Below are positions 17,276 to 28,756 of a stretch of DNA of 64,000 nt, piece after piece. The stretch comes from Bifidobacterium cebidarum (GTDB lineage Bacteria; Actinomycetota; Actinomycetes; Actinomycetales; Bifidobacteriaceae): assembly GCF_009193305.1 (NCBI RefSeq), contig NZ_WBVS01000003.1:248001-312000 (forward strand), given 5' to 3'. The number at the start of each line of letters is the position of its first letter. Position 1 is the stretch's first letter. The position numbers were made by a program, and so were the translations under genes. Below the pieces are notes generated by a model. It searched no databases. It was not told the origin of the DNA and worked only from the letters and a program-made list of their open reading frames with translations.

Positions 17276-18085
17276 TCAAATGGCGCAAGCCGGCTGAATA
17301 TAATTGGCCGAATCGATGGCGGTGATGGTCGGATGCTCCCCGCACACCGGGCAGTCCGGCACATGCTTGGGCAGCGGTACACGACGTATGTTCATCGTCA
17401 ACGCATCGACGGTAAGCATACGGCCAATCAGCGGCTCGCCTACCCCTACGATGAGTTTGGCGGCTTCGGTGGCTTCAATGCTGCCGATGATGCCCACCAC
17501 GGCGCCAAGCACGCCGGCCTCCTTGCAGGTCGGGATCTCGCCGGCCGCCGGCATATCGCGGAAGATGCAGCGATAGCACGGTCCTTCTCCGGGCACGACA
17601 GTCATCACCTGTCCGGCGAATCCCACCACGCCCGCATGAATGTATGGCTTATTCGCCAGTACGCACGCATCGTTGATGAGGAATTTGGCGGCAAAGTTAT
17701 CGGTGGCATCAATCACCAAGTCATACGGCTCAATCAGTGCGCTGATATTGCTGGCATCAACGAGTTCGCGGTGGGCATCAATCTGCACATCCGGGTTTAA
17801 TGCTCGGATGGACGCGGCCGCTGAATCCACCTTGGGAGTCCCCACCGAGGCCGTGGTATGGATGATCTGGCGCTGCAGATTGCTCAGATCCACCACATCG
17901 CCATCAACCAGACCGATGCGCCCCACACCAGCGGCGGCAAGATACAGCGCCACCGGCGAGCCGAGGCCGCCGGCACCGATGATGAGCACACTGGAGGCCA
18001 GCAGACGCTTCTGCCCCTTGACCCCCACGCCTTTCAAAATCAGGTGGCGGGCATATCGCTCCACTTGTTCGTCAGTTAATGCCAT
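17276..18085 (-). CDS. thiF: ThiF/MoeB adenylyltransferase
   Basis: A 269-residue E1-like enzyme that adenylates the C-terminal Gly of ThiS. The nucleotide loop GAGGLGSPVALYLAAAGVG is near residues 38-56, followed by LVDGDVVDLSNLQRQIIH with the conserved Asp, Asn and Arg. Zinc-binding pairs are GPCYRC near 165 and CPVCG near 247. MoeB is a close relative, but its place in a thiSGF operon under a TPP riboswitch argues for ThiF. It might also serve molybdopterin synthesis if no other MoeB exists. A 95-base gap with a strong hairpin separates it from thiG. Confidence 0.9.
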   Translation of the reverse strand: MALTDEQVERYARHLILKGVGVKGQKRLLASSVLIIGAGGLGSPVALYLAAAGVGRIGLVDGDVVDLSNLQRQIIHTTASVGTPKVDSAAASIRALNPDVQIDAHRELVDASNISALIEPYDLVIDATDNFAAKFLINDACVLANKPYIHAGVVGFAGQVMTVVPGEGPCYRCIFRDMPAAGEIPTCKEAGVLGAVVGIIGSIEATEAAKLIVGVGEPLIGRMLTVDALTMNIRRVPLPKHVPDCPVCGEHPTITAIDSANYIQPACAI

Positions 18086-18136
18086 AGCTCGATTCCTTCA
18101 TCGTATGTTCCCGACTGAGCGCTTCTCTTAGGCCGG

Positions 18137-18175
18137 CTGCCCGTCGGCTTCCTGCAACAGGAGGCCGACGGGCAG
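18137..18175 (-). other. Strong hairpin between thiG and thiF
   Basis: An 18-bp stem (18137-18154 with 18158-18175, one mismatch) and a CAA loop lie in the thiG-thiF gap. No T-run follows on the transcribed strand, so it does not look like a normal intrinsic terminator. It may protect the mRNA or modulate distal expression. Confidence 0.5.
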
Positions 18176-18180
18176 ATTCG

Positions 18181-19047
18181 TCAATGCAGATACCCGGTGG
18201 TGGGGCTGGACGGCACGGCCTGGCCTTCGGTCACCTTGCCGAGTCCGGAGAGGTAGGCTGCGCGGCCCGCGTTGATGGCGTTCTTGAATGCCTCGGCCAT
18301 CAGCGGGATGTTACCGGCGGAAGCCACAGCCGTGTATGCCATGACGGCGTCGGCACCCATTTCCATGGCGTCGCATGCCTGGCTCGGGCGTCCGATGCCG
18401 GCGTCGATGATGACCGGCACATGCGCGTTGGCGATGATGATTTCGATGAAATCGCGCATGCGCAGGCCCATGTTGGAGCCGATCAGTGAGCCCAACGGCA
18501 TCACGGCTGCAGCACCGGCCTCCTCGAGCTGGCGCGCGGCAATCGGATCGGGGAACATGTACGGCATCACGACGAAGCCTTCCTTGGCCAGCATTTCGGT
18601 AGCGCGGATGGTTTCGGCGTTGTCCGGCAGGAGATACTTGGTCTCATGCTCGATCTCGACCTTGACGAAATCGGTGTGGCAGACTTCACGGGCGAGGCGG
18701 GCGATGCGCACGGCCTCTTCGGCGTTGCGCGCGCCGGAGGTGTTCGGCAGCAGCGTGATGCCTTCGGGAATGTAGTCGAGCACACTGTTTTCGGTGGTTT
18801 GCGCACGGCGCAATGCCATCGTGACGATCTGCGTGCCGGCGTGCTCAACGGTGGCCTTGATGAGGTTCAGGTCATAACGGCCGGAGCCCAGGATGAAGCG
18901 GGACTGGAATTCGTGGCCGCCCAGGTTGAGCGGCTTGTCCTCCACCGGCAGCATCGGCGCTGCGGTGCCAACGGGATTGACGACCTTGGGCTGCGGCGGC
19001 AGTGGTGTCGCTTCAACGGATGCTTCGGTAACCGGATTGATGTTCAT
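18181..19047 (-). CDS. thiG: Thiazole synthase
   Basis: A 288-residue TIM-barrel enzyme that builds the thiazole phosphate ring of thiamine from DXP, a glycine-type imine and ThiS thiocarboxylate. Recognisable parts are [84 protein letters not shown] and [11 protein letters not shown]. The conserved Lys of LVKVE-type strands is present. The enzyme is about 30 residues longer than usual because of an N-terminal Pro/Val-rich extension. The ATG has GAAGGAAA seven bases before it. It follows thiS by 49 bases. Confidence 0.94.
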   Translation of the reverse strand: MNINPVTEASVEATPLPPQPKVVNPVGTAAPMLPVEDKPLNLGGHEFQSRFILGSGRYDLNLIKATVEHAGTQIVTMALRRAQTTENSVLDYIPEGITLLPNTSGARNAEEAVRIARLAREVCHTDFVKVEIEHETKYLLPDNAETIRATEMLAKEGFVVMPYMFPDPIAARQLEEAGAAAVMPLGSLIGSNMGLRMRDFIEIIIANAHVPVIIDAGIGRPSQACDAMEMGADAVMAYTAVASAGNIPLMAEAFKNAINAGRAAYLSGLGKVTEGQAVPSSPTTGYLH

Positions 19048-19096
19048 GATGTATTTCCTTCTTTGGACTGTCTCGTAGTGATGCTGAGGCTTTGAC

Positions 19097-19291
19097 TCAG
19101 CCGCCCTGTACGAACTGGACGATTTCCATGACGCACTGGTCATCGAGCATGGCGTCTGCTCGCTTGTCGCGCGGAATAATCTCTCCGTTGAGTTCGATGG
19201 CCACGCGTTCGGCACGGAAACCGTGAGTTTCCAGATAGTCGGCCACGCTGACCGGCGCTTCGAGCTTAACCTGCTCTCCGTTGACCTGCAT
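19097..19291 (-). CDS. thiS: Thiamine biosynthesis sulfur carrier protein
   Basis: A 64-residue ubiquitin-like sulfur carrier ending in the required Gly-Gly (EIVQFVQGG). ThiF adenylates this tail and a persulfide donor converts it to a thiocarboxylate for ThiG. Conserved parts are [21 protein letters not shown] and [12 protein letters not shown]. The frame stays open upstream into a terminator hairpin, but the ATG at 19291 is placed six bases after GGAAGGG, so the shorter form is preferred. It is the first gene behind the TPP riboswitch. Confidence 0.93.
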   Translation of the reverse strand: MQVNGEQVKLEAPVSVADYLETHGFRAERVAIELNGEIIPRDKRADAMLDDQCVMEIVQFVQGG

Positions 19292-19313
19292 TCGCATCCC
19301 TTCCATGAATACT

Positions 19314-19357
19314 AAAAAAGGGCGCACGAAACGAACCGTACCTTAAGTGGTGCGCCC
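19314..19357 (-). terminator. Leader terminator of the thiSGF operon
   Basis: GGGCGCAC and GTGCGCCC form an 8-bp stem with a 22-base loop, followed by six T residues on the transcribed (minus) strand. It lies between the TPP riboswitch and thiS, 23 bases before the start codon, so it is the likely expression platform for premature termination when TPP is bound. Confidence 0.8.
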
Positions 19358-19474
19358 ATTCATGAACCCAGTCATGCGACCGTGCATGACTCATGGCGCA
19401 TTGGCTACACCACAAGCCGCACACGGCTGAATTATATGAACCGAACAGAGTGGCGAACCCAACAAATCATGAAC

Positions 19475-19560
19475 AACGATTCCTTACGGCGGCATGACCC
19501 GCGTCAAGTTCCCCGGTCGAAGCTGGCGCTTCCTCTCAGCCTTTCGGCTCCCGTTCGTTA
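19475..19560 (-). ncRNA. TPP riboswitch upstream of thiS
   Basis: On the minus strand the THI-box parts appear in order: CGGGAGCCGAAAGGCTGAGAG (as CGGGAGCC, GAAA and GGCTGAGAG), then GACCGGGGAACTTGACGC, then GGGTCATGCCGCCGTAAGGA, closed by pairing of AACGA with TCGTT at the ends (P1). These match the TPP aptamer core GGCUGAGA and the ACCUGAUCUGGAUAAUGCCAGCGUAGGGA region. With TPP bound, the downstream hairpin at 19314-19357 should terminate transcription. Confidence 0.93.
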
Positions 19561-19589
19561 CGGTTATTCAGTGTAGGTGCGGCGTGTGA

Positions 19590-19625
19590 CATAACAACGG
19601 CTCTCCGTTGTTGTGCGGAGAGCCG
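19590..19625 (-). terminator. Terminator after argH
   Basis: CGGCTCTCCG (19598-19607) and CGGAGAGCCG (19616-19625) form a perfect 10-bp stem with an 8-base loop, followed on the minus strand by TTGTTATG. It lies 30 bases past the argH stop and just upstream of the thi leader. Confidence 0.8.
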
Positions 19626-19654
19626 AAGTGTCATCAATGTGGCGCTGGCAATAA

Positions 19655-21130
<1,476 letters not shown>

Positions 21131-21202
21131 TCACTCCTTATGCAAAAATAGCGGCTGCGCACAGCGTATCAGCGCGTTCAAACATGAGCCCTCTAGACAA
21201 AT

Positions 21203-21228
21203 GAGCTCCCCTCGTGGGAGGGGAGCTC
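21203..21228 (-). other. Hairpin between argG and argH
   Basis: GAGCTCCCCT (21203-21212) and AGGGGAGCTC (21219-21228) pair perfectly around a 6-base loop. The minus-strand sequence that follows is not T-rich, so it is only a weak terminator candidate. It could reduce read-through into argH or stabilise argG mRNA. Confidence 0.5.
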
Positions 21229-21246
21229 AATGCGTTGCATCAATAA

Positions 21247-22485
21247 TTACTCCACGGTGTTGGTGGGGACTTCGATGCCGTTGCCGAACTTCACGTCGCG
21301 GGCTGCGGCCACGCGGGACGGCAGGCCGTAGATGTCAATGAAGCCGTTGGAGGACTTGGAATCGAAGCTGTCGCCGGAATCGTAGGTGGCGAGCTTGTAG
21401 TCGTACAGCGAGGAGTCGGAACGACGGCCGGTCACCACGGCACGACCACCGTGCAGGGTCATGCGAATCTCACCGGAGACGTACTTCTGGGTGTCTTCGA
21501 TGAAGGCGTTCAGGGACTGGGTTGCCGGGGAGAACCACTGTGCATCGTAGACCAGCTCGGCCCAGCGCTTGTCGATATCACGCTTGATACGGTGCTGTTC
21601 GCGCTCGAGGCAGCAGTTTTCGAGTTCCTGGTGGGCGGCGATCAGCGCCACGGCACCCGGAGCCTCGTACAGCTCGCGGGACTTGATGCCGACCAGACGA
21701 TCCTCGATCAGGTCGATACGGCCGATGCCCTGGGCGCCGGCGCGGCGGTTCATCTCTTCAATGGCCTGCAGCGGGGTGACGTCACGGCCGTCAATCTTGA
21801 CGGGGATGCCCTGCTTGAACTCGATAACCACTTCATCTTCGACCGGCGGGAAGGCCGGATCGTCGGTGTAGGAGTAGCAGTCCTTGGTCGGACCGTTCCA
21901 CGGATCCTCGAGGAAGCCGGTCTCGATGGCGCGGCCCCACACGTTCTGGTCGATGGAGTACGGGGACTTCTCGGTCTGGGTGATCGGCAGCTTGTGCTCC
22001 TTGGCGAACGCGATTTCCACGTCACGGGTCAGCGCAAGGTCGCGAATCGGGCTGATGGCCTTCAGCGTCGGGTCGATGGCGGCGATGGACACCTCGAAGC
22101 GGACCTGGTCGTTGCCCTTGCCGGTGCAGCCGTGGGAGATGGTGTCGGCACCGAACTGGTGGGCGGCGCGCACGAGATGCTTGGAGATCAGCGGGCGGGA
22201 GATGGCGGAGACCAGCGGGTACACGCCCTCGTACATGGCGTTGGCCTTGAGGGCCTTCATGCAGTATTCGTTGGCGAACTCGTCACGGGCGTCCACCACA
22301 TAGGATTCCACGGCACCGCAGGCGAGAGCGCGCTGCTTGATGGTCTCGAGGCTTTCGCCACCCTGACCGACATCGAGGGAGACGGCGACGACGTCCTTGC
22401 CGGTGCGCTCCTTCAGGTACGAAATGGCGACGGAGGTATCAAGACCACCGGAATAGGCCAGAACAATGCGCTTGTTATCTGCCAT
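21247..22485 (-). CDS. argG: Argininosuccinate synthase
   Basis: A 412-residue ligase that joins citrulline and aspartate using ATP. The N-terminal PP-loop is [13 protein letters not shown] near residues 8-20. Other conserved parts are [30 protein letters not shown] and [17 protein letters not shown]. Length fits the family. The 88-base gap between argR and argG holds an ArgR-type box, so argG-argH probably have their own regulated promoter in addition to read-through from argC. Confidence 0.97.
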   Translation of the reverse strand: MADNKRIVLAYSGGLDTSVAISYLKERTGKDVVAVSLDVGQGGESLETIKQRALACGAVESYVVDARDEFANEYCMKALKANAMYEGVYPLVSAISRPLISKHLVRAAHQFGADTISHGCTGKGNDQVRFEVSIAAIDPTLKAISPIRDLALTRDVEIAFAKEHKLPITQTEKSPYSIDQNVWGRAIETGFLEDPWNGPTKDCYSYTDDPAFPPVEDEVVIEFKQGIPVKIDGRDVTPLQAIEEMNRRAGAQGIGRIDLIEDRLVGIKSRELYEAPGAVALIAAHQELENCCLEREQHRIKRDIDKRWAELVYDAQWFSPATQSLNAFIEDTQKYVSGEIRMTLHGGRAVVTGRRSDSSLYDYKLATYDSGDSFDSKSSNGFIDIYGLPSRVAAARDVKFGNGIEVPTNTVE

Positions 22486-22540
22486 TGATTCCCTTTCCTA
22501 AACAATCAAAAAACAAACTGAATGCAATTATATACAGAGC

Positions 22541-22558
22541 TATGCATATTTATGCATG
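22541..22558. promoter_or_regulatory. ArgR box upstream of argG
   Basis: TATGCATATTTATGCATG is an A+T-rich, nearly symmetric site of ARG-box type (half-sites TATGCA). It lies 55 bases before the argG start, in the argR-argG gap. Similar sequence occurs upstream of argC. Binding by the ArgR encoded next door is inferred. Confidence 0.65.
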
Positions 22559-22573
22559 GGCGTGTTGGACAAA

Positions 22574-23086
22574 TCATTTGGAGGCGAGGGTGAGAAGCCA
22601 GTCGGCGCGGGCGGCGGCGGTGTCGTCATCAGTGCAGATGACCAGCACCGTATCGTCGCCGGCGATGGTGCCGAGCACACCGTCGATGGGTTGCTTATCC
22701 ACCACGGAGGCCACATACTGAGCAGCGCCGGAAGGCGTGTGCACCACAATGAGATTGCGGGCGGCGGCCACCGACGTGACCAGACCGCTCAGCACGCGAG
22801 ACATCTGCGCTTCCGAGCGTTCACCTACAATAGCTTCCCCCTCGCCCACGGCCGCCCCTCGGTCAACCGCATAGGCTACCGTGCCGTCCTTCAGGCGCGT
22901 CTTGACCGCATGCATCTCGTCCAGATCACGGCTCAGGGTTGCCTGAGTGACCACAATGCCCTCATCAATCAGAATCTTGGACAATTGCGATTGGGAGGTG
23001 ACGATATGCGTGGCCAATGCCTGTTCGATGGCACTCAGCCGAGCGGCCCTGGTGGCGGGCCGCTGCAACGGTGAAGAATCGCTCAT
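22574..23086 (-). CDS. argR: Arginine repressor
   Basis: A 170-residue ArgR/AhrC regulator. The N-terminal winged helix covers about residues 12-78 ([33 protein letters not shown]). The C-terminal oligomerisation and arginine-binding domain has the signature [15 protein letters not shown] with the paired Asp. The ATG overlaps the argF TGA. The open frame continues 14 codons upstream into argF and was not used. It represses arg genes when arginine is bound, probably at the boxes found before argC and argG. Confidence 0.95.
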   Translation of the reverse strand: MSDSSPLQRPATRAARLSAIEQALATHIVTSQSQLSKILIDEGIVVTQATLSRDLDEMHAVKTRLKDGTVAYAVDRGAAVGEGEAIVGERSEAQMSRVLSGLVTSVAAARNLIVVHTPSGAAQYVASVVDKQPIDGVLGTIAGDDTVLVICTDDDTAAARADWLLTLASK

Positions 23087-24048
23087 GCCAGCAGGCTTTC
23101 GTCTCCACGAGCCTTGCCGGCGAGCCATGTCATCAGCGCCTTTTGGGCATGCAGACGGTTCTCAGCCTCATCCCATACCACGGACTGCGGGCCATCGATC
23201 ACTTCAGCGGTGACTTCCTTGCCGCGGTAGGCGGGCAAGCAGTGCTGGAACAACGCATCCGGCTTGGCGAGCGCCATAAGCTCGGCATTGACCTGATAGT
23301 CCCAGAACGGCTTGGAGCGAATCGCGTATTCGGCTTCCTCGCCCATGGAAACCCAGGTGTCGGTGAAGACGCAGTCGGCGTCCTTGACGGCTTCCTTGGC
23401 ATCGGTGGTCACCAGGATCGAGCCGCCATTCTCAGCGGCGATGCGCTCGGCATCGGCCACGATATCCGGGCGCGGCAGGTAGCCCTGGGGGCCGGCCACG
23501 CGCACGTTCATACCGGCCACGGCACCACCAAGCAGGTAGGAGTTGGACATGTTGTTGGCGGCATCGCCCACGTAGGCGATGGTCTGGGTCTTCAGGTTAT
23601 CCACGCCACCACGGTGTTCGGCGATGGTCTGGAAGTCGGCGAGAATCTGGCAGGGGTGGAAGTCGTCGGTCAGCGCGTTGATCACCGGATGGGTGGAGTA
23701 CTTGGCCATTTCCTCCACACGGTCCTGACCGAAGGTGCGCCAGACCACACCGTAGGCCATGCGATCGAGCACGCGGGCGGTGTCGGCCACCGGCTCGCCG
23801 CGGCCCAGCTGGGAGCCGGACTTGTCGATGACCAGCGGGTAGCCGCCCAATTCAGCTACACCGATGGAGAAGCTGGAGCGGGTACGTGTGGATGGCTTGT
23901 CGAACAGCACGGCGACGGCCTGCGGGCCGGCGAACGGCTGCTTGTAGAAGCGGTTGTGATGGAACTTGATGGCGAGTTCCAAAACCTGCTTCTGCTCCTC
24001 ATGGTTGAGGTCATCGTCGCGCAGCATGTGGCGAAGTTCTGGGGTCAT
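23083..24048 (-). CDS. argF: Ornithine carbamoyltransferase
   Basis: A 321-residue transcarbamylase that makes citrulline from ornithine and carbamoyl phosphate. The carbamoyl phosphate loop [12 protein letters not shown] is near residues 46-57, [11 protein letters not shown] supplies the second motif, and [12 protein letters not shown] contains the ornithine-binding Cys motif HCLP. Anabolic type is inferred from its place between argD and argR. The stop overlaps argR by four bases. Confidence 0.96.
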   Translation of the reverse strand: MTPELRHMLRDDDLNHEEQKQVLELAIKFHHNRFYKQPFAGPQAVAVLFDKPSTRTRSSFSIGVAELGGYPLVIDKSGSQLGRGEPVADTARVLDRMAYGVVWRTFGQDRVEEMAKYSTHPVINALTDDFHPCQILADFQTIAEHRGGVDNLKTQTIAYVGDAANNMSNSYLLGGAVAGMNVRVAGPQGYLPRPDIVADAERIAAENGGSILVTTDAKEAVKDADCVFTDTWVSMGEEAEYAIRSKPFWDYQVNAELMALAKPDALFQHCLPAYRGKEVTAEVIDGPQSVVWDEAENRLHAQKALMTWLAGKARGDESLLA

Positions 24049-24076
24049 GGTGATCTCCTTGAAGTAATTGGAAGTA

Positions 24077-25372
24077 TTAATCGTTGGGTAGGTCGGTCGG
24101 AACGCTCTTGAGCACGGCCAATGCCTGCTCGACGTCTTCGGCGGTAACGATCAGCGGCGGCGCGAAGCGCAGCGCATCAGGTGCCACGGCGTTGACGATC
24201 AGGCCATGCTCGAGGCAGTAGTTCATTACCGCGTGCGCGCATGGATGCTTGAGTTCGACGGCGTCGAGCAAACCACTGCCGCGCACCGAAACGTACAGCG
24301 GGTTGCCGGTGGCCATGATGCCTTCACGCAGCTGCTTGCCACGCTCCTCGGCATTCGCTACCAGGTTTTCGTCTTCAATCGTGCTGATTGTTGCCAGTCC
24401 TGCCGCGGCGCCCAACGGGTTGCCTGCGAATGTGGAGCCGTGCGAACCCGGCGTGAACAGTGCCGCAAGCTTGGCGCCGAAGGCGATCATGCCGCCCATC
24501 GGGAAGCCGCCAGCCACGCCCTTGGCGAACGTGACCATATCGGGCGTAACGCCACCAGATAACTCCTCGTTCTGGAACGCGAACCAGGAACCCGTGCGGC
24601 CCATACCGGTCTGCACTTCATCGATGATGAGCAGTGCATGGTTGATGTCGCACATTTCGCGCACGAACTTGACATAGTCAGCGCCCAGCGGCTTGACGCC
24701 CGCCTCGCCCTGAATCAACTCCAGAATCACCGCGGCCACCGGCCCCTTGCCGTAATGGCCAAGACCGGTCTGGGCGAAGGCATCATGCAGCGCGAATTTG
24801 TCTCCGGGGCGCACGAACTCGATGTTCGGCACCAGCGGATCGTACGGCTTGCGGATGTTCGGCTTCCAAGTAGCGGAAAGAGCACCCATCGTACGGCCGT
24901 GGAAGCCCTGGGTCATGGCGATGATGCGTGCCGGCTTGCCACCCACGGACGGCAACGCCCCCGGCAGCGTGCGGCCGTAGAGCTTGGCGAGCTTCAACGC
25001 CGCCTCATTGCCTTCCGCTCCGGAGTTACCGAAGTAGACCTTGGAGCCCTCAGGAGCACCAGCCAGCTTGACCAGCTTGGCGGCGAGCTCGATCTGCGGT
25101 TCGGAGGCGAAGTAGTTGCTGATATGGGCCATCTTCGCCGCCTGCTCGGCAACGGCCTTGACCCACTTGGGGTGTGCGTAGCCCAACGAATTGACGGCGA
25201 TACCGGCCAGGAAGTCGAGATATTCATTGCCATCGACATCCCAGATATGGGCGCCTTGGCCATGGTCCATCACGCGAAGCGGCGTGCCGAATACGTTCAT
25301 ATGGACCTGGGCGTACTCCCCCAGCCACTTGCTGTCTTCCGCGCCCAGTGTTTCCTCATGCTCAGTAGACAT
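24077..25372 (-). CDS. argD: Acetylornithine aminotransferase
   Basis: A 431-residue class III PLP enzyme converting N-acetylglutamate semialdehyde to N-acetylornithine. Conserved parts are [22 protein letters not shown] (given in part as [13 protein letters not shown]), [33 protein letters not shown] and the PLP-lysine segment [15 protein letters not shown]. Its ATG lies inside the last codons of argB (11-base overlap) with GAGGAG six bases before it. The 28-base gap to argF keeps it in the same transcript. It might also serve lysine synthesis as succinyl-DAP aminotransferase. Confidence 0.96.
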   Translation of the reverse strand: MSTEHEETLGAEDSKWLGEYAQVHMNVFGTPLRVMDHGQGAHIWDVDGNEYLDFLAGIAVNSLGYAHPKWVKAVAEQAAKMAHISNYFASEPQIELAAKLVKLAGAPEGSKVYFGNSGAEGNEAALKLAKLYGRTLPGALPSVGGKPARIIAMTQGFHGRTMGALSATWKPNIRKPYDPLVPNIEFVRPGDKFALHDAFAQTGLGHYGKGPVAAVILELIQGEAGVKPLGADYVKFVREMCDINHALLIIDEVQTGMGRTGSWFAFQNEELSGGVTPDMVTFAKGVAGGFPMGGMIAFGAKLAALFTPGSHGSTFAGNPLGAAAGLATISTIEDENLVANAEERGKQLREGIMATGNPLYVSVRGSGLLDAVELKHPCAHAVMNYCLEHGLIVNAVAPDALRFAPPLIVTAEDVEQALAVLKSVPTDLPND

Positions 25373-26318
25373 AGGAGCTCCTCATTTCCAGTCCGTCCTC
25401 AGGCACGACCATGGTGCCGATACCCGCGGAAGTGAATATCTCGTTCAAAATGGAGTGTGGCTTGCGGCCGTCGATGATGTGGGCTTGAGGCACACCACCG
25501 TCGATGGCGCGCACGCAGGCCTCCATCTTCGGGCGCATGCCGGATTCCAAATCCGGCAGCATATCGCGCAGATTCTCCACGCCGATGCGTCCGATCAGCG
25601 AATTCCTATCCGGCCAATCGGCGTAGAGGCCATCCACGTCGGTCAGAATCACCAGTTTGTGGGCGCCTACCGCGGCGGCCAATGCGGCGGCTGCGGAGTC
25701 GGCGTTCACATTCAGCACCTCAGTGGCGTCCTCTTCGTTGGGAGCCACGGAAGAGACCACTGGGATACGGCCCGCTGCAACCAGATCCTCCACGGCGGAG
25801 GCGTCCACGGACACCACATCGCCCACCAGGCCGATATCGGTAGGAGCGCCGTCGATCACCGGCTTGCGCTGGGTGGCGGAGAACAGGCCGCCGTCCTCTC
25901 CGGACAGGCCCACCGCCAGCGGACCATGTGCGTTGATCAGGCCCACCAGTTCGCGGGAAACCTTGCCGGTCAACACCATGCGCACCACGTCCATGGCTTC
26001 AGGAGTCGTGACGCGCAGGCCGCCCTTGAACTCGGACTTGATGCCCAGAGCCTTCAGCATATGGGAGATCTGCGGGCCGCCGCCATGCACCACAATCGGA
26101 TGGATGCCCACCTGGCGCAGAAACACCATGTCTTCGGCGAAGCATTGCTTCAGATGCTCATCAACCATGGCGTTGCCGCCATACTTGACCACGATGCGCT
26201 GGCCGGCGAACTCCTCCAGCCATGGCAATGCCTCAATCAGCACTTCCGCTTTCTGATCGGCGCGCAGGTCGGTGTGCACGTCAAAATGGAACCCAGGTCC
26301 CTTTAATTCCGTAGCCAT
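25362..26318 (-). CDS. argB: Acetylglutamate kinase
   Basis: A 318-residue kinase phosphorylating N-acetylglutamate, the usual point of arginine feedback inhibition. The parts [42 protein letters not shown] and [15 protein letters not shown] are diagnostic for ArgB of the amino acid kinase family. The frame is open for 10 more codons upstream; the ATG at 26318 with GAGGGG 14 bases before it gives the conserved N-terminal length. An unusual inverted repeat lies between it and argJ. Confidence 0.95.
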   Translation of the reverse strand: MATELKGPGFHFDVHTDLRADQKAEVLIEALPWLEEFAGQRIVVKYGGNAMVDEHLKQCFAEDMVFLRQVGIHPIVVHGGGPQISHMLKALGIKSEFKGGLRVTTPEAMDVVRMVLTGKVSRELVGLINAHGPLAVGLSGEDGGLFSATQRKPVIDGAPTDIGLVGDVVSVDASAVEDLVAAGRIPVVSSVAPNEEDATEVLNVNADSAAAALAAAVGAHKLVILTDVDGLYADWPDRNSLIGRIGVENLRDMLPDLESGMRPKMEACVRAIDGGVPQAHIIDGRKPHSILNEIFTSAGIGTMVVPEDGLEMRSSYVY

Positions 26319-26358
26319 AAATCTATTATTTCCCCTCACATATGCCATAGGTAAGAGG

Positions 26359-26437
26359 TTGCTGGAGATATTCGTTGTCAGACCGTAGGCTTGGCCGAAC
26401 GGCCTTGAGTGTGTCGGACAACGAATATCTCCAGCAA
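26359..26437. repeat. 79-bp element with perfect 21-bp inverted arms between argB and argJ
   Basis: TTGCTGGAGATATTCGTTGTC (positions 26359-26379) is repeated exactly in reverse complement at 26417-26437. The 37-base centre contains a smaller AGGC/GCCT stem. The element sits in the middle of the arg cluster in an otherwise compact operon. No T-run adjoins it, so it is not a typical intrinsic terminator. It could be a small palindromic repeat or an RNA processing site. Confidence 0.85.
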
Positions 26438-26453
26438 TCTCGCATAGCTTTAC

Positions 26454-27629
26454 TCAGCTTTCATAGTCGGCGTTGATGTGTACGTATTCGTGGGTCAGAT
26501 CGTCGGTCCATACGGTGGCCGAGGCATCAGCACCAGTGTTCAGATCAATGTCGATATGCACTTCGCGCGGAGTCATGTCGACTTCACTGCGATCGCGCCC
26601 GGCGCCGCCGTTCTCGCAGATGCGCACACCGTTGACGTCAACGGTGACCTTGTTGGAATCGTATGGCGCCACGTCTTCAGGCACCGTGCCCAAAGAGCTG
26701 ACGATACGGCCCCAGTTCGGGTCATTGCCGGAAATCGCGCATTTGAGCAGGTTGGAGGCGGCCACTGCACGGCCACATGCCAATGCCGCCTCCTCGCTGG
26801 TGGCACCGGTCACGGTGATGCGGATGTCATGGGAGGCGCCCTCGCCGTCGCCGATGATCTGACGGGACAGGCTGGCGCAGGCCTGACGCACAAGCCTGTT
26901 GAACTCATCCTTATCCGGTTCAACGCCGGAGGCACCGGAGGCGAGCAGCAGCACCGTGTCGTTGGTGGACATACAGCCGTCCACATCGATACGGTTGAAG
27001 GAATGCTCGGCAGCCACAGTGAGCGCGGCTTGCATCTGCCCGGCGGAGACCACGGCATCGGTGGTGATGACGCACAGCATGGTGGCCAGCTGCGGAGCGA
27101 TCATGCCGGAGCCCTTGACCATGCCACCGATTTTCCAACCGTTGGAGCCGGTCAGTTCAACCGTCTTCGGCTTGGTATCGGTGGTCATGATGGCATGGGA
27201 GGCATCGGCTCCCGCCTCGGCGGTATCGGCCAAAGCTTCATACGCTTGGGTGGCCCCCTCGAGCACGTGGTCGAGCGGCAGCAGCTCACCAATCAAACCA
27301 GTGGAGCATACCGCCACATCTTCCGGCTTGGCACCAACCAGTTCGGCGACCTTTTCCGCAGTGGCCTTGGACTGCGCATAGCCTTCCTCGCCAGTGCAGG
27401 CGTTGGCGCCACCGGAGTTCAGAATCACCGCCTTGGCGTGGCCATCCGCCACAATCTTGCGACTCCACTGCACCGGTGCCGCGCAGAAACGATTCGAGGT
27501 GAATACACCGGCAATGGCATCAAGCGGACCGTTGTTGACGACCAGTGCCAGATCCTTCTTGCCTTCAACCGCGGAAATACCGGCTTCCACACCGGCTGCG
27601 GTAAATCCTTGTGCGAATGTAACGCTCAC
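26454..27629 (-). CDS. argJ: Glutamate N-acetyltransferase / amino-acid acetyltransferase
   Basis: A 391-residue self-cleaving Ntn-type enzyme of the acetyl-cycle in arginine synthesis. The cleavage site is LATMLCVITTDA with the nucleophile Thr at residue 183, preceded by KGSGMIAPQ. Other conserved parts are AGVEAGISAVEGKKDLALV, LNSGGANACTG and GNDPNWGRIVSSLG. It starts with GTG overlapping the argC TGA (GTGA). Whether it is bifunctional (also using acetyl-CoA) cannot be decided from sequence; no argA was seen in the window. Confidence 0.96.
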   Translation of the reverse strand: MSVTFAQGFTAAGVEAGISAVEGKKDLALVVNNGPLDAIAGVFTSNRFCAAPVQWSRKIVADGHAKAVILNSGGANACTGEEGYAQSKATAEKVAELVGAKPEDVAVCSTGLIGELLPLDHVLEGATQAYEALADTAEAGADASHAIMTTDTKPKTVELTGSNGWKIGGMVKGSGMIAPQLATMLCVITTDAVVSAGQMQAALTVAAEHSFNRIDVDGCMSTNDTVLLLASGASGVEPDKDEFNRLVRQACASLSRQIIGDGEGASHDIRITVTGATSEEAALACGRAVAASNLLKCAISGNDPNWGRIVSSLGTVPEDVAPYDSNKVTVDVNGVRICENGGAGRDRSEVDMTPREVHIDIDLNTGADASATVWTDDLTHEYVHINADYES

Positions 27630-28726
27630 GGAGCTACTCCAATCTTGGTCAGGCCTGCATCCTCAGGCAGACCCAGTGCGACATTCAGTGACTGTACCGC
27701 TTGACCGGCCGTACCGCGGTTGAGGTTATCAATAGCTGAAAATGCATACAGTCGCTTGGCCTTGCGATCGGTGACCACTTGCAGATGTGCGGCATTGGAA
27801 CCGATCACATTGCCGGTTGCCGGCAGCATGCCTTCCGGCAACAGCACCATGAAGTCCTGGCCTTCGTAGGCCTTGGTCCAGATGCCACGAATTTCCTCAT
27901 CGCTCATGTCGAGTGCCTTCTCGCTCATGCGAGCGGACACGGTGGCGAGAATGCCGCGGGACATAGGGGCAAGAACCGGCGTGAAGCCCAGCGTGAATTC
28001 GCTGGCGGCCGCAGCGCTTTTGCCAGCTGCGTGTGCGAAGTTCTGCAGAATCTCAGGGATATGACGGTGCGTACCACCGACACCATATGGCAATGCGGAC
28101 TGCAATGCTTCGGAAGCGAGCAGATTCGTGCGCTTCAGGTTCTTGCCGGCTCCGGAATAGCCGACCACCAGATCGGCGACGATGTCGGTCGGCTCAACGA
28201 GGCCTTCGGCAATACCCGGCTGCAGGGCCAGCGTGGTTGCGGTGACATTGCATCCCGGTCCGGCGATACGCTTCGCACAAGGCAATGCCGCACGCTGGCG
28301 AGTGTATTCGCCGTTCGTGTTCTTGCCGGTAATGAGTTCCGGCATGCCATAGGTCCAGTGCTCGTAAAAATCGCCGCCATAGAACTCATCCCAGGCACTT
28401 CGCTCTTCGAGGCGATGGTCGGCGCCCAAATCAACCACTATGGCGTTCGGATCCAACTGGGAGGCCAGCTTACCGGAAGCGCCATGCGGCAACGCAAGAA
28501 TAATCACGTCATGACCGTTGAGCACTTCAGGCGTGGTATCCTCCACCGTGAGCCCGGCCAATTGCGGAATGTGCGGCATGTGCTTGGCCATGGAATCACC
28601 CACGGAGGAATGTCCCGCCACGCAAGTGACTTCAAAGTCGGGGTGGGCGGCAAGAATGCGCAGCGCCTCGCCTCCGGCATATCCCGTGGCACCGGCCACG
28701 GCCACTGAATATTTGGGCATACTCAT
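27626..28726 (-). CDS. argC: N-acetyl-gamma-glutamyl-phosphate reductase
   Basis: A 366-residue NADPH-dependent reductase. The Rossmann loop VAVAGATGYAGGEALR is near residues 8-23, and the catalytic cysteine is in IAGPGCNVTAT near 153. HRHIPEI is the His motif. The internal ATG at 28720 (MPKYSVAVAGATG) is an equally good start and closer to the family N-terminus. It is the first gene of the arg cluster, with two ARG-type boxes 30-70 bases upstream. Confidence 0.95.
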   Translation of the reverse strand: MSMPKYSVAVAGATGYAGGEALRILAAHPDFEVTCVAGHSSVGDSMAKHMPHIPQLAGLTVEDTTPEVLNGHDVIILALPHGASGKLASQLDPNAIVVDLGADHRLEERSAWDEFYGGDFYEHWTYGMPELITGKNTNGEYTRQRAALPCAKRIAGPGCNVTATTLALQPGIAEGLVEPTDIVADLVVGYSGAGKNLKRTNLLASEALQSALPYGVGGTHRHIPEILQNFAHAAGKSAAAASEFTLGFTPVLAPMSRGILATVSARMSEKALDMSDEEIRGIWTKAYEGQDFMVLLPEGMLPATGNVIGSNAAHLQVVTDRKAKRLYAFSAIDNLNRGTAGQAVQSLNVALGLPEDAGLTKIGVAP

Positions 28727-28756
28727 CTCTTTTCAACTGATGTAACCTTGGATGAG

